Part shown: piece after piece, positions 21,666 to 29,756 of the stretch
How positions within the stretch are numbered: position 1 is the stretch's first letter
How the letters are laid out: each line of letters begins with the position of its first letter
Source: an uncultured Lachnospiraceae bacterium
GTDB lineage: Bacteria > Bacillota > Clostridia > Lachnospirales > Lachnospiraceae
Direction of reading: 5' to 3'
Assembly: GCA_934408585.1 (NCBI GenBank)
Contig: CAKRVA010000017.1
Coordinates: 1-30,630, forward strand
Length of the DNA stretch: 30,630 nucleotides
Position numbers and translations under genes: made by a program
Notes under the pieces: model-generated
The model's input: only the letters and a program-made list of their open reading frames with translations
What the model was told of the DNA's origin: nothing
Databases searched by the model: none

Positions 21666-24600
21666 TTATGCCATCTTTGTTTTGGTCAGTTTTTTATCTC
21701 TCTTAAAGAATAACACAAGAGAAATGCTTGCAAGTCCGATTGCCAAAAACCACTTCGGATGAATCGGGTCTCCGGTCTTAGGTGTCACATCAATCGTACT
21801 TTCGGTAAGATTTGCTGTATCTACATAAATTACATAAGGTGAAAAATGTGTTGCCGTAAAGTTTACACATGGAACACCATCCACGGTTGTAAATCTGGTA
21901 TTCAGATTATCAAGTACACCGCCTGCGGTTGATGCCACCTTATTGTTTCCTGCATACTGTGCCAAATCATCCGGTAATGGTAATGTAATATTTACCGAAA
22001 TACCCGAAGTATCTGCAATCTTTGTTCTTCCTGTCGAATCATAAAGGCTGATATCCATTGGAAGATATTTTACTCTGCTGATATCTCCAAACTCTGCCTG
22101 CAGTGCCTGAACTGCCATATCACTTGCAGTCTGGTCCTCCGTCACCTTAACAATAAAGTTATCGGTAGAACCGGAAACTGTCGCACCGGCAAGCTCTGTA
22201 TTGGAAATTCCGGGTTTTGTTACTTCAACGGAAGTTCCTCCATTTGTCGTTCCTCTGCCAGAAGAATTACTGCTTCCTGAACTTCCACCACTACTGCTTC
22301 CTGAGCCACCGGAAGAATTACTTCCTGAGCTTCCGCTTCCTGTCTTATAGGTTGCTGTTATGGCAACATTTGCTGCCGGCATGGTAAATGTCGTAGAGGT
22401 TGCTTCTGCGTTTGCAAATCCAACTCCCGCCGTAGATGTTGTCCAACGGTCAAAGGTCTTTCCGGTTCCCATATCATATGCATTCAGTGCAACAATGGCA
22501 CCCGCTGCATAGCTTCCGCTTCCGCTTCCTCCGGAAACACTAACCGTGTACTTCTTCGTATTATCACCGTTTGTACCGTTGCCATTGTTGTTGCTATCCG
22601 AAGATGATGTTGCTGTCGGTTTCGCACTTGACGACGGATTCGTAGAAGAATCGGAAGAATTCTTTTCATAGGAAGCAACTACGGTCAAATCAGAAACAAC
22701 CTTGGAAAATACAGTCTTATCCGGATACCATCCGGTAAACGTATAACCCGAACGTGCCGGAACTGCAGGTGCAACCGCTGCTTCCTCATGGTTTACTTTC
22801 TGTACACTGATTGCCGTCATGCTTCCATTTTCATATGCATAAAACGTAACGGTGTGTCTGCTCTGATCTCCGGAATTATCGGTATATTTTGCAATAATCG
22901 TCATATCCTTTGTAATATCGTGATAATCCGGGGTCCATCCTTCAAAAGTATATCCCTCTCTTGTCGGGTCGGTTGGCGGCGGTGTTGCGCTCTTACCTTC
23001 TTCAATATACTGTGGATTTGTAAATCCATCCTGTGTAATTACAGTTCCATCCCAATCAAGGAATTCAACTTTAAATACATTGCTTCCAAAGCTCGGCCAT
23101 ACATCTGTATCTTTTGCAATCTTTGTATAATCGGTCCAGCCGGTAAACATATATCCATCATGAGAAGGTGAATCTGTAGGCGGAACTGCATCTTCTCCAT
23201 CACGTACCTTCACTTTATAGAACAATGATTTACTGGTTGTATCGGGATAATTCGGATAATCCCAGAAGTATACCGTATGCTCCACGTATACTTTTCCATA
23301 TTCGGGATTGATATAGCTATATTCTTTTGCATAACGGTCTGCTGTCGTTCCCTGTACACATTCGAATGTAATGGTCTGCTGATCTTCCTTATTCTCAAAT
23401 GCATCTTTTTCGATATAAGATTGATTACCCGGTATCGTCAGCACTCGGATTCCACAGTTCTGGAATGACTTTGCTTCAATATTTTTTACCGTATCCGGCA
23501 AAATCACGGTATTTAAATCTTCTGCATCATAAAATGTCTTTTCAGGAATATCTTCCACCGTAGTCTGTGACAGGTCTACCTTTCCGACATCATCACAATT
23601 CATGAATGCTTCTTCCTGAATCTGCGTTACACCTGCCAATTCATCCGGTCCGACGGTATAAGAACCAATACTTTTTCCACGGCCCTCCAGGCATTCCAGC
23701 AGAATCTTACCACTTCCGGTTGGCTGATATAAAATTCCGTTCTGATAAGATAAATTATCTCCGAGGCAGGTAATTGTAGTAAGATTCGGGCAGCCTGCAA
23801 ACGGTCTCTTACCTACATCAATAATATTACTTCCCAGTGTAACCTGTTCCAAATTTTCACAGGCATTTGTATAGGTAACATGTCCATTGCCCGAATTTAT
23901 TTCTTCCACTGCGCCAAACGCATAATCATCTACCTTTGTCGCACCAATGACAGATACATTTTTCAAATTGGTACAACCGGTAAAGGTAAATGGTTCGATT
24001 TCATCTACACCGTTTAACAATATAGAGTTAATCTTGGTATCCGGTGTCATATCGGAAATTGCTTCCGCATTACCATAGTCATCCATCTTATAACCGGAAA
24101 ACAATCCCGGTTTCAAACTGTCTACATTCGTAGGAACCACAACGTTTAACGCAGCATTGATGATTTCCAATTGTTTTTCGGTTGGTGGTTCTCCTGCATT
24201 ACCGCTATTGTACTTGGTGTATGCTTCCTTAATGGTATTTACATAGGAATCCACTTCATCTGTATTTGTTTCATCTACATATGGCAGTGCTTCTACCCAT
24301 GCTCTTAATTTGGCATCGTCTCCATATAACTCATATCTTGGGTAACTCTGCATCTGTGCTTCGCCCACATTTGTTGTGAAATCATATACATACTTCACTT
24401 CCATGTTGGTCGGGAATCCACTATGGCAGGTAATCCATGATTTATTTTGATCCGGATTATTTATCATATTTTCCGGGGTCATCGCATAGACAAACGGAAC
24501 GGTGTCTGTTCCATTATCGTTCATCATTGCACCAACGAATGTAAGCTTCGGGTCCTTGGTTGAAATTGTATCTCCACAGGATACCACCTGTGTACGGAAT

Positions 24601-26576
24601 GCATCGGTTCCGATATACTCAATCGTAGATGCATTATCAAAAATAATCGTTTCCAGATTATGTGTTCCCTTAAATGCTTCATCTTCGATACGGGTTACTG
24701 TTTCCGGAATGGTTACACGCTTTATGGAACATGCATTATCAAAACATCCCGTTCCGATAGCAGAAATTCCATAAGGTCCAATCGTCTTCGGAATTACAAC
24801 ATTCGTCGGATTATTTTCCAGCCAGATTTTAACAAGCTCATTTTTGTCATTTACCTGATAAGTAATTGTTGGTGGCGGTGTTTTGTCTTTCTCTTTTACA
24901 ACAATTTCATAAACTTCTTTATCAAAATATTTGTATGCGATTTCATTATCGTTCGCCGTAATATGAAGTGGTGAACGTCCCTGACGGTCATTTGTTCTTG
25001 TATCGGCTCCCCAGAAGTAAAAGTTCTCGGGAACAGTTTCCTTGAATTTTGCAAAAGTCAGTCCGCTTGCTTCGTCTTCCGCAAAATCCATCAGGCTGTT
25101 CGGTGCTTTTATGAACTGTAAATTGCTACAGCCTTCAAATACACCGATTTGCAGATTATTTTCATAATACTGCGTCGGGAATGTTATAGAGCTCAAAGAG
25201 CTGCAATTCTTAAACGCAGAGTTTCCGATTGTTTTCAGCATGGTATCCCCTTCACTACCACCACTCAAATCAATCTCCTGAAGTCTTGTACATCCTTCAA
25301 AGCAGGAATCTCCGATTGCCTTTACACCAATTGGTATTGTAATCTTGGTAAGTGCTGTACAATTATAAAAAGCATCTTTTCCCAATGACTGGATATTGGA
25401 GCTAGACGGAATATCACAACTGCTCAGTCGAATACAATTTGCAAATGCTCCATTACCAACGGTCTGCAGGTTATTTCCAAACGAAACACTCTGCAGGGTA
25501 GCACATCCCTGAAATGCATAATCACTGATACCGGAAAGGTTGGAACCAATTTGCAGATTGGTAATGTTTGTATTATTTGCAAAAACGCCATCATCCGGCT
25601 TCTCACGATAAACACCCTTACGGATATGCCATCCGGTCAGATTTCCGCCGCTATCGGTATCCGGGTCAATAAACTGTTGTCCGATAAACTTAACAGTCGC
25701 ATCAATTCGATAATGGTCCTGTCCATCCGGATGTGCCAATGCTCCTGTATTTTTATCCTCATAATATAATTCCGTGTCATCCAAAGTGCCCCACAAAGAA
25801 CGTTGCTCATAATAACACGGCTTCTGTTTTGTTACCATATAGGGGTCAATGTCATAGTATACCGTCTCCTTATAGGTACCTCCCGCTCCGTCATCCTTTG
25901 TTTCTTCATTCGGATACTTAAGGTTTCCATCTACTGTTACCAGCTGATCCTTGTTAACGATAATAGATTCTCCCGCACTGGATCCCTCTGGTGGTATTTC
26001 ATGACCCGGATCTCCGTATTTAATCCCAGGAACTTTGTACAACGGAACATTTGAATCATTTGTTGCCTGTTCAAACACATCATAAAACATAAATTCATCG
26101 CTCTGTGTAACAAGACAATAATAACCCTCTGTAGAAGTTGTCTTATATTTCTTAAACGCTTCCAGGGAATCCGGAATCACAAGTGAACTGTCCAGCAAAA
26201 CGCCTGCGTTGTAATTTAAAATAACGGCATATTTAACACCACCGCCATCCGGGTCTACATAAGCAAACTGAAAGCGGCCATCACCGGATGTATAAATGAT
26301 TGCATTTTCATCTACATAAGGAACGGTGTTTTTACAGGCAGCGGAAATATCACTTGATGGTGTTCCTTTAACGCTCTCCTCTGTTTTCGTGTCATCCCAA
26401 ACCCACACTTTTCTTTCGGGTTTTGAGGAGACTAACGGTTCTGCACTTACATTCGGGGTAGGAATTGCAGCTACCACAATCGCAGATATCATAAACAAAG
26501 CCCCTAACGTTTTACGCACCTGTTTTTTTAATCTTCTGTTTTTCTTCTTTACAACCTTCGTCATTGAAAAAACCAT
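21666..26576 (-). CDS. giant BspA-type LRR surface protein with InlB-type B-repeats and sortase signal
   Basis: 1636 residues: signal peptide (basic residues then about 24-45, LGALFMISAIVVAAIPTP), an N-terminal non-repeat region (about 50-340), several LRR_5 blocks (about 345-500, 590-700, 860-1080), then three Listeria-Bacteroides/InlB B-type repeats (each with the pattern GYxFxGWxxD, about 1110-1330). Next come a Ser/Asn/Thr-rich linker, a divergent B-repeat-like domain (SVSGGSGSGSYAAGAIVALN), a Gly/Ser-rich linker and a beta domain ending FTATHFSPYVIYVD. The sorting signal is VTPKTGD-PIHPKWF with a hydrophobic segment and basic tail. A wall-attached adhesin or glycan-binding protein is likely; the ligand is unknown. 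No clear ribosome site is seen at either ATG (26576 or 26564). It lies 49 bp after the sortase gene and 9 bp before the next LRR gene. Confidence 0.9.
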   Translation of the reverse strand: MVFSMTKVVKKKNRRLKKQVRKTLGALFMISAIVVAAIPTPNVSAEPLVSSKPERKVWVWDDTKTEESVKGTPSSDISAACKNTVPYVDENAIIYTSGDGRFQFAYVDPDGGGVKYAVILNYNAGVLLDSSLVIPDSLEAFKKYKTTSTEGYYCLVTQSDEFMFYDVFEQATNDSNVPLYKVPGIKYGDPGHEIPPEGSSAGESIIVNKDQLVTVDGNLKYPNEETKDDGAGGTYKETVYYDIDPYMVTKQKPCYYEQRSLWGTLDDTELYYEDKNTGALAHPDGQDHYRIDATVKFIGQQFIDPDTDSGGNLTGWHIRKGVYREKPDDGVFANNTNITNLQIGSNLSGISDYAFQGCATLQSVSFGNNLQTVGNGAFANCIRLSSCDIPSSSNIQSLGKDAFYNCTALTKITIPIGVKAIGDSCFEGCTRLQEIDLSGGSEGDTMLKTIGNSAFKNCSSLSSITFPTQYYENNLQIGVFEGCSNLQFIKAPNSLMDFAEDEASGLTFAKFKETVPENFYFWGADTRTNDRQGRSPLHITANDNEIAYKYFDKEVYEIVVKEKDKTPPPTITYQVNDKNELVKIWLENNPTNVVIPKTIGPYGISAIGTGCFDNACSIKRVTIPETVTRIEDEAFKGTHNLETIIFDNASTIEYIGTDAFRTQVVSCGDTISTKDPKLTFVGAMMNDNGTDTVPFVYAMTPENMINNPDQNKSWITCHSGFPTNMEVKYVYDFTTNVGEAQMQSYPRYELYGDDAKLRAWVEALPYVDETNTDEVDSYVNTIKEAYTKYNSGNAGEPPTEKQLEIINAALNVVVPTNVDSLKPGLFSGYKMDDYGNAEAISDMTPDTKINSILLNGVDEIEPFTFTGCTNLKNVSVIGATKVDDYAFGAVEEINSGNGHVTYTNACENLEQVTLGSNIIDVGKRPFAGCPNLTTITCLGDNLSYQNGILYQPTGSGKILLECLEGRGKSIGSYTVGPDELAGVTQIQEEAFMNCDDVGKVDLSQTTVEDIPEKTFYDAEDLNTVILPDTVKNIEAKSFQNCGIRVLTIPGNQSYIEKDAFENKEDQQTITFECVQGTTADRYAKEYSYINPEYGKVYVEHTVYFWDYPNYPDTTSKSLFYKVKVRDGEDAVPPTDSPSHDGYMFTGWTDYTKIAKDTDVWPSFGSNVFKVEFLDWDGTVITQDGFTNPQYIEEGKSATPPPTDPTREGYTFEGWTPDYHDITKDMTIIAKYTDNSGDQSRHTVTFYAYENGSMTAISVQKVNHEEAAVAPAVPARSGYTFTGWYPDKTVFSKVVSDLTVVASYEKNSSDSSTNPSSSAKPTATSSSDSNNNGNGTNGDNTKKYTVSVSGGSGSGSYAAGAIVALNAYDMGTGKTFDRWTTSTAGVGFANAEATSTTFTMPAANVAITATYKTGSGSSGSNSSGGSGSSSGGSSGSSNSSGRGTTNGGTSVEVTKPGISNTELAGATVSGSTDNFIVKVTEDQTASDMAVQALQAEFGDISRVKYLPMDISLYDSTGRTKIADTSGISVNITLPLPDDLAQYAGNNKVASTAGGVLDNLNTRFTTVDGVPCVNFTATHFSPYVIYVDTANLTESTIDVTPKTGDPIHPKWFLAIGLASISLVLFFKRDKKLTKTKMA

Positions 26577-26625
26577 GCCTTTCTTTTACAATGCATTCTT
26601 CTCACTTGTCTCTATCATTTCAAAC

Positions 26626-27795
26626 TTAACTGACTCTCTTTGCCACAACAACAAAACGTCCATCCGTCTGCGAACTGTCACAAGTCGAAAGTGTCAGCAG
26701 ACTATCCCCATACTGTGCCGTCACTCCGGTATCATACAAACTCAGCTTACTCATTTCCTGCATATAAGAATTAAATTCCGTTTCTGAGTTTGCCTCTATA
26801 AACTGATAATATTTAAAAACAATATCATTATCGTTATAAACCTGCGAACGGAACACATACATGACTTCATATTGAGCCTTTTCATAAATGGTATCAAATG
26901 TAATCATGGAATGTTTTTTATAATAGGACTCTTTTGCATATTTCTGAAGATTACCAAACATATTTCCGGACTTCATATGGTGTCCATAAACAATCATATT
27001 GGTAGACCTCGGATAAACGCTACAGTTATAATCCAGAAAAATACTGCCGTTTTTATCGTATTCCTGATTATAATTGTGGTCGAGATAATATTCGTTATTA
27101 TCCGTCTGCATAACAGGATAATCTATATTTGTATCGTCAATTTTAAGCCATCCGATTAGCTTTTTATTTTTTTGATACAAAGTTTCATATTCCGGTAAAA
27201 TATCCGGCAATTTAATTGTTGACTTATGTAAAGAAAATGTGTTATTTTCACCATTTTCGGATACAAGTGCCTGACTTCCCTTCAAAGCCGAAAGTTCCTC
27301 GTAATCCAAATTTGTACGGTAACTGAAAAAGTAATACACCACAAAATATCCTAAGCTTGCTATTGCAATAAGGGATGCAAGTGCTACAATCCCCTTTCTT
27401 CGCTTTTCTAACTTTTTCAGTTCAATCTGTGCTTGTCTTTCGACCGCCATATCATTAACAGAACTCTTTTTCTGTGCTGCTCTGGAGGTGCTGCCCTGCT
27501 TTTTATTCTTGGTTTTCTTTTCCGTTTTTGCTTTAGATGAGGAACGGTTCTTCGGGTTGTTTTTGATATTTTCAACCCTCTCGTAAATTTCATCATCAAA
27601 ACGATTTCCAATTACTGTTTCAAAACGATATACTCCGCTTTGCATCTCACGGTACAGTTCCTGTACCTGTCTATCATTCGACAAATCTATATTTGCTTTA
27701 ATTTCTTCAATCTTTTTTGAATCCCGTAAAGCAGCCTCGTAATCCGCCTGGGTACGGAACCTGATTCCCGCAACCGACAGGTTATCTGACGTCAT
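26626..27795 (-). CDS. class B sortase with long cytoplasmic N-terminal extension
   Basis: A 389-residue transpeptidase. The C-terminal catalytic domain has GWLKIDDTNIDYPVMQ, catalytic His272 in VYGHHMKSG, Cys372 in LTLSTCD and Arg380 in DGRFVVVAKR, in the SrtB arrangement. One membrane segment spans about 134-158. Unusually, about 130 residues precede it: a region with FRTQADYEAALRDSKKI and FETVIGNRFDDEIYERV, then a Lys/Ser-rich linker. This part should be cytoplasmic. AAAGGAG lies nine bases before the ATG. The two downstream genes encode proteins with TP[DK]TGD signals, the obvious substrates; class B sortases of C. difficile are known to accept related (S/P)PxTG motifs. Confidence 0.93.
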   Translation of the reverse strand: MTSDNLSVAGIRFRTQADYEAALRDSKKIEEIKANIDLSNDRQVQELYREMQSGVYRFETVIGNRFDDEIYERVENIKNNPKNRSSSKAKTEKKTKNKKQGSTSRAAQKKSSVNDMAVERQAQIELKKLEKRRKGIVALASLIAIASLGYFVVYYFFSYRTNLDYEELSALKGSQALVSENGENNTFSLHKSTIKLPDILPEYETLYQKNKKLIGWLKIDDTNIDYPVMQTDNNEYYLDHNYNQEYDKNGSIFLDYNCSVYPRSTNMIVYGHHMKSGNMFGNLQKYAKESYYKKHSMITFDTIYEKAQYEVMYVFRSQVYNDNDIVFKYYQFIEANSETEFNSYMQEMSKLSLYDTGVTAQYGDSLLTLSTCDSSQTDGRFVVVAKRVS

Positions 27796-28023
27796 GACAC
27801 ACTACTCCTTTATAAAAACATATATATTTTATTTTACTATATCTTGAAATATATGCAAGTATTTTGTCAACATATGGTGTTGATTTTTTGTTGTATTTCT
27901 TACTTTGTGTTTGATCAGTTATGCAATGGGTTTGGCGGTGTATGTTTGGTGATGTATGTCCTTTATGTTTGGCAGTGTACATTTTTTAGCGGAGGCAGTG
28001 GTGGCACCGACCGTGATAATGGT
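27796..28023. other. upstream region of the sortase gene, no gene seen
   Basis: AT-rich DNA before the sortase start. It contains TTGACA on the minus strand (27865-27870) overlapping an inverted repeat TCAACA-TATGG-TGTTGA (27867-27883), but no well-spaced -10 for it. TTGCAT/TAAAAT at 27853-27858/27831-27836 is an alternative weak promoter. Further out is a G/T-rich stretch (27929-27980) with three imperfect TGTTTGG(C)-type units. No convincing reading frame is present. Confidence 0.4.
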
Positions 28024-28360
28024 GGATTTTCTATATGCAAATTTTTTGCTCTTTTATCTTCCAAAAAGGACGAAATTTTTTCTATATACATTATTTCCTG
28101 CAATAATTATCCCAATATTTTCTATATACAAATTTAGCCATGCTGTATTACCCAAATTTTTCTTCTTTTTGGGAGATTATTTTTTAATTATTTTGCATAT
28201 AGAAAACGCCCTCATTTTTATGGGAGATTTTCCTAGGATTTATTTGTATATAGAAAATTCCTACTGAACTGTTGGTGATTTTCTTGCAATTTATTTATAT
28301 ACAGAAAATCCCCACCGCCTCGTGGGATATTTTCTTGCGATTTTTTGCTATATGGAAAAT
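28024..28360. repeat. 51-nt hairpin-repeat array, copy 1
   Basis: Three boxes reading TTTTCTATAT (28027, 28078, 28118) face four boxes reading TATATAGAAAA or near variants (AGAAAA-equivalents at 28201, 28252, 28303, 28354). The last four are spaced exactly 51 bp apart. Each unit also carries GGGA(G/T)ATTTTCT and TTGCAATTTATTTG, and about 15 variable bases. The orientation switches at CCCAAA/TTTGGG (28151-28173). GGG-ATTTTCT of one unit can pair with AGAAAAT-CCC across the following box, so each 51-mer is a potential stem-loop. Confidence 0.85.
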
Positions 28361-28421
28361 GACAACTTCCATAAATGATTTAGAGGTCTACTTCTCGCAA
28401 TTCTGCAAGTATATCAGAAAC

Positions 28422-28758
28422 GGATTTTCTATATAGAAATTTCCTGCTCTTTTATCTCCCAAAAAGGACGAAATTTTTTCTATATACATTATTTTCCTGC
28501 AATAATTATCCCAATATTTTCTATATACAAATTTAGCCATGCCGGATTACCCAAATTTTTCTTCTTTTTGGGAGATTATTTTTTGATTATTTTGCATATA
28601 GAAAACGCCCTCATTTTTATGGGAGATTTTTTTACAATTTATTTGTATATAGAAAATTTTTGCTGAACTGTTGGGAATTTTCTTGTAATTAATTTGTATA
28701 TAGAAAATCCCCACCGCCTCATGGGATATTTTCTTGCAGTATTTTCCTATATAGAAAA
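28422..28758. repeat. 51-nt hairpin-repeat array, copy 2 (direct duplication of copy 1)
   Basis: The same ordered array as 28024-28360, offset by 398-399 bp and nearly identical base for base. Boxes are at 28425, 28476 and 28517 (TTTTCT), then AGAAAA at 28600, 28651, 28702 and 28753, again exactly 51 bp apart. It begins with the complete palindrome TTTTCTATATAGAAA. About 60 bp of degenerate sequence separates the two copies. Confidence 0.85.
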
Positions 28759-28817
28759 CCCCTGCCTGCTTGCGAAAACATATGGAAATACATCTACAAA
28801 TACATCCGCAAAGTTGC

Positions 28818-28845
28818 AAAAAAGGAACCACTTTTGCGGTTCCTT
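28818..28845 (-). terminator. terminator of the TSCPD gene
   Basis: An 8-bp stem AAGGAACC (28822-28829) / GGTTCCTT (28838-28845) with an 8-nt loop, followed on the minus strand by TTTTTTGC. It lies about 65 bp past the TSCPD stop codon and separates that gene from the repeat array. Confidence 0.75.
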
Positions 28846-28909
28846 CCTCATCATGAATCAAAACGATATTCCTTTATCTTCTTATGATAATTGCTATCAT
28901 GCCATGTAT

Positions 28910-29170
28910 TTACTTTGCCATGCTTTCATTATACGCTGCACGGACTGCCTTAGCAAGCTGGTCTGCACAGGAGGTGGATTTGAATCCACAGGTATTTCCA
29001 GATAGTTTCTGCTCAATATAATCTACGCTGCATCCATCGACAAGCTTTGAAATTGCTTTCAGATTTCCGTTGCATCCTCCTTTAAAGGTAACATTGGAAA
29101 CAATATCCTTATCAATGTCAAAATCAATTTCCATTGCACAAACACCACTTGGTTTATATGTATATTTCAT
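28910..29170 (-). CDS. TSCPD-domain protein (TIGR03905-type)
   Basis: An 86-residue protein consisting of one TSCPD domain: KYTYKPSGVCAMEIDFDID at the N terminus, FKGGCNGNLKAISKLVDG, and a C-terminal TCGFKSTSCADQLAKAV with the Thr-Ser-Cys-(A)-Asp signature that names the family. The domain also occurs at the C terminus of some class II ribonucleotide reductases, where it is Cys-rich. The free-standing small proteins are common in Clostridia and have no established function. AAGGAG lies eight bases before the ATG. It is a single gene between the repeat array and the divergent Cys-rich gene. Confidence 0.88.
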   Translation of the reverse strand: MKYTYKPSGVCAMEIDFDIDKDIVSNVTFKGGCNGNLKAISKLVDGCSVDYIEQKLSGNTCGFKSTSCADQLAKAVRAAYNESMAK

Positions 29171-29332
29171 AATTCTCTCTCCTTTTTACTTACGCATTGT
29201 GTAATGACTCATATCACACATAATCATTGCAATCACAAATTCCAAACTCTTATAATATCCATGTTTTTGCAACATTTTCAAATTACCATAAAAAAATCAA
29301 AAAATCAATAGAAACACATACAAGCCACCCTA

Positions 29333-29341
29333 CATATGATA
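29333..29341 (+). promoter_or_regulatory. possible mother-cell (sigma-K-like) -10 element before the Cys-rich gene
   Basis: CATATGATA fits the sigma-K -10 pattern CATANNNTA and lies 35 bp before the ATG. AAACA about 16 bp upstream (29312-29316) could serve as the AC-type -35. The pattern is short and can occur by chance in AT-rich DNA; no sigma-A promoter is obvious here. Confidence 0.25.
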
Positions 29342-29376
29342 TAGCATAACAAACAAATTACCTTTGGAGGTACATT

Positions 29377-29646
29377 ATGAGTGATTTAACAGCAACAGCA
29401 TGTGGATGCAACAATACATCCTCAAACAACAGCAACGGATGTGGATGTTCCCTGATCTGGATTATCCTTCTCCTTTCTTTCTGTGGTGGATGCGGCAACG
29501 GCACAAGCTTCTTAAACAATGATTCCGATTGTGGTTGTGGATGCAGCATTCTTTGGATCATCCTTCTCCTCTCCTTCTGTGGATGTGGTAACGGTTTCTT
29601 CGGAACCAACAATAACAACAACTCCGGTTGCGGATGTGGATGCTAA
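29377..29646 (+). CDS. small Cys/Gly-rich protein with two hydrophobic repeats ('chorion class' HCB-13-like)
   Basis: An 89-residue protein with 14 Cys residues. Two near-identical units, CGCSLIWIILLLSFCGGCGNG and the later CGCSILWIILLLSFCGCGNG, are separated by Asn/Ser-rich spacers; the end is GCGCGC. The DNA of the two units (29440-29500 and 29536-29593) is also closely similar, pointing to internal duplication. The composition matches small clostridial proteins annotated 'chorion class high-cysteine HCB protein 13', whose function is unknown; the insect name is only compositional. Metal binding, disulphide cross-linking or spore-coat/membrane association are possible. GGAGG lies six bases before the ATG, and a strong terminator follows. 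Confidence 0.8.
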   Translation: MSDLTATACGCNNTSSNNSNGCGCSLIWIILLLSFCGGCGNGTSFLNNDSDCGCGCSILWIILLLSFCGCGNGFFGTNNNNNSGCGCGC

Positions 29647-29673
29647 TTTGCACTTCTTTTCACCAAATTCTTT

Positions 29674-29700
29674 AAAGTAGGCTCTTTTGAGCCTACTTTT
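29674..29700 (+). terminator. terminator of the Cys-rich gene
   Basis: An 11-bp perfect stem AAAGTAGGCTC (29674-29684) / GAGCCTACTTT (29689-29699) with loop TTTT; the U-run is part of the 3' arm (CTTTT). Confidence 0.85.
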
Positions 29701-29756
29701 CTGCATAGAGCAGCTTTTGAGCTCATAAAATATGGAAACAGAACAAAGGAGATATC

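Noticed and set aside
27782..28267. Several reading frames of 60-100 codons around the sortase upstream region
   Set aside because: They overlap repeats or AT-rich DNA, lack ribosome sites and have hydrophobic, low-complexity translations with no domain character.
28024..28758. CRISPR array
   Set aside because: Conserved ~36-nt parts at 51-nt spacing look superficially similar, but the variable parts are only ~15 nt, are themselves duplicated between the two halves, units occur in both orientations, and no cas gene is present.
28547..28861. 104-residue reading frame with 17-residue repeats (GIFYIQIN-type)
   Set aside because: It is a translation of the 51-nt repeats of copy 2. The equivalent frame in copy 1 has an in-frame TAA, no ribosome site precedes it, and it runs through the TSCPD terminator.
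29377..29646. RiPP/bacteriocin precursor with the S8 protease as processing enzyme
   Set aside because: No leader-like region, modification enzyme or exporter is nearby; the S8 protease is 10 kb away in another transcription unit.
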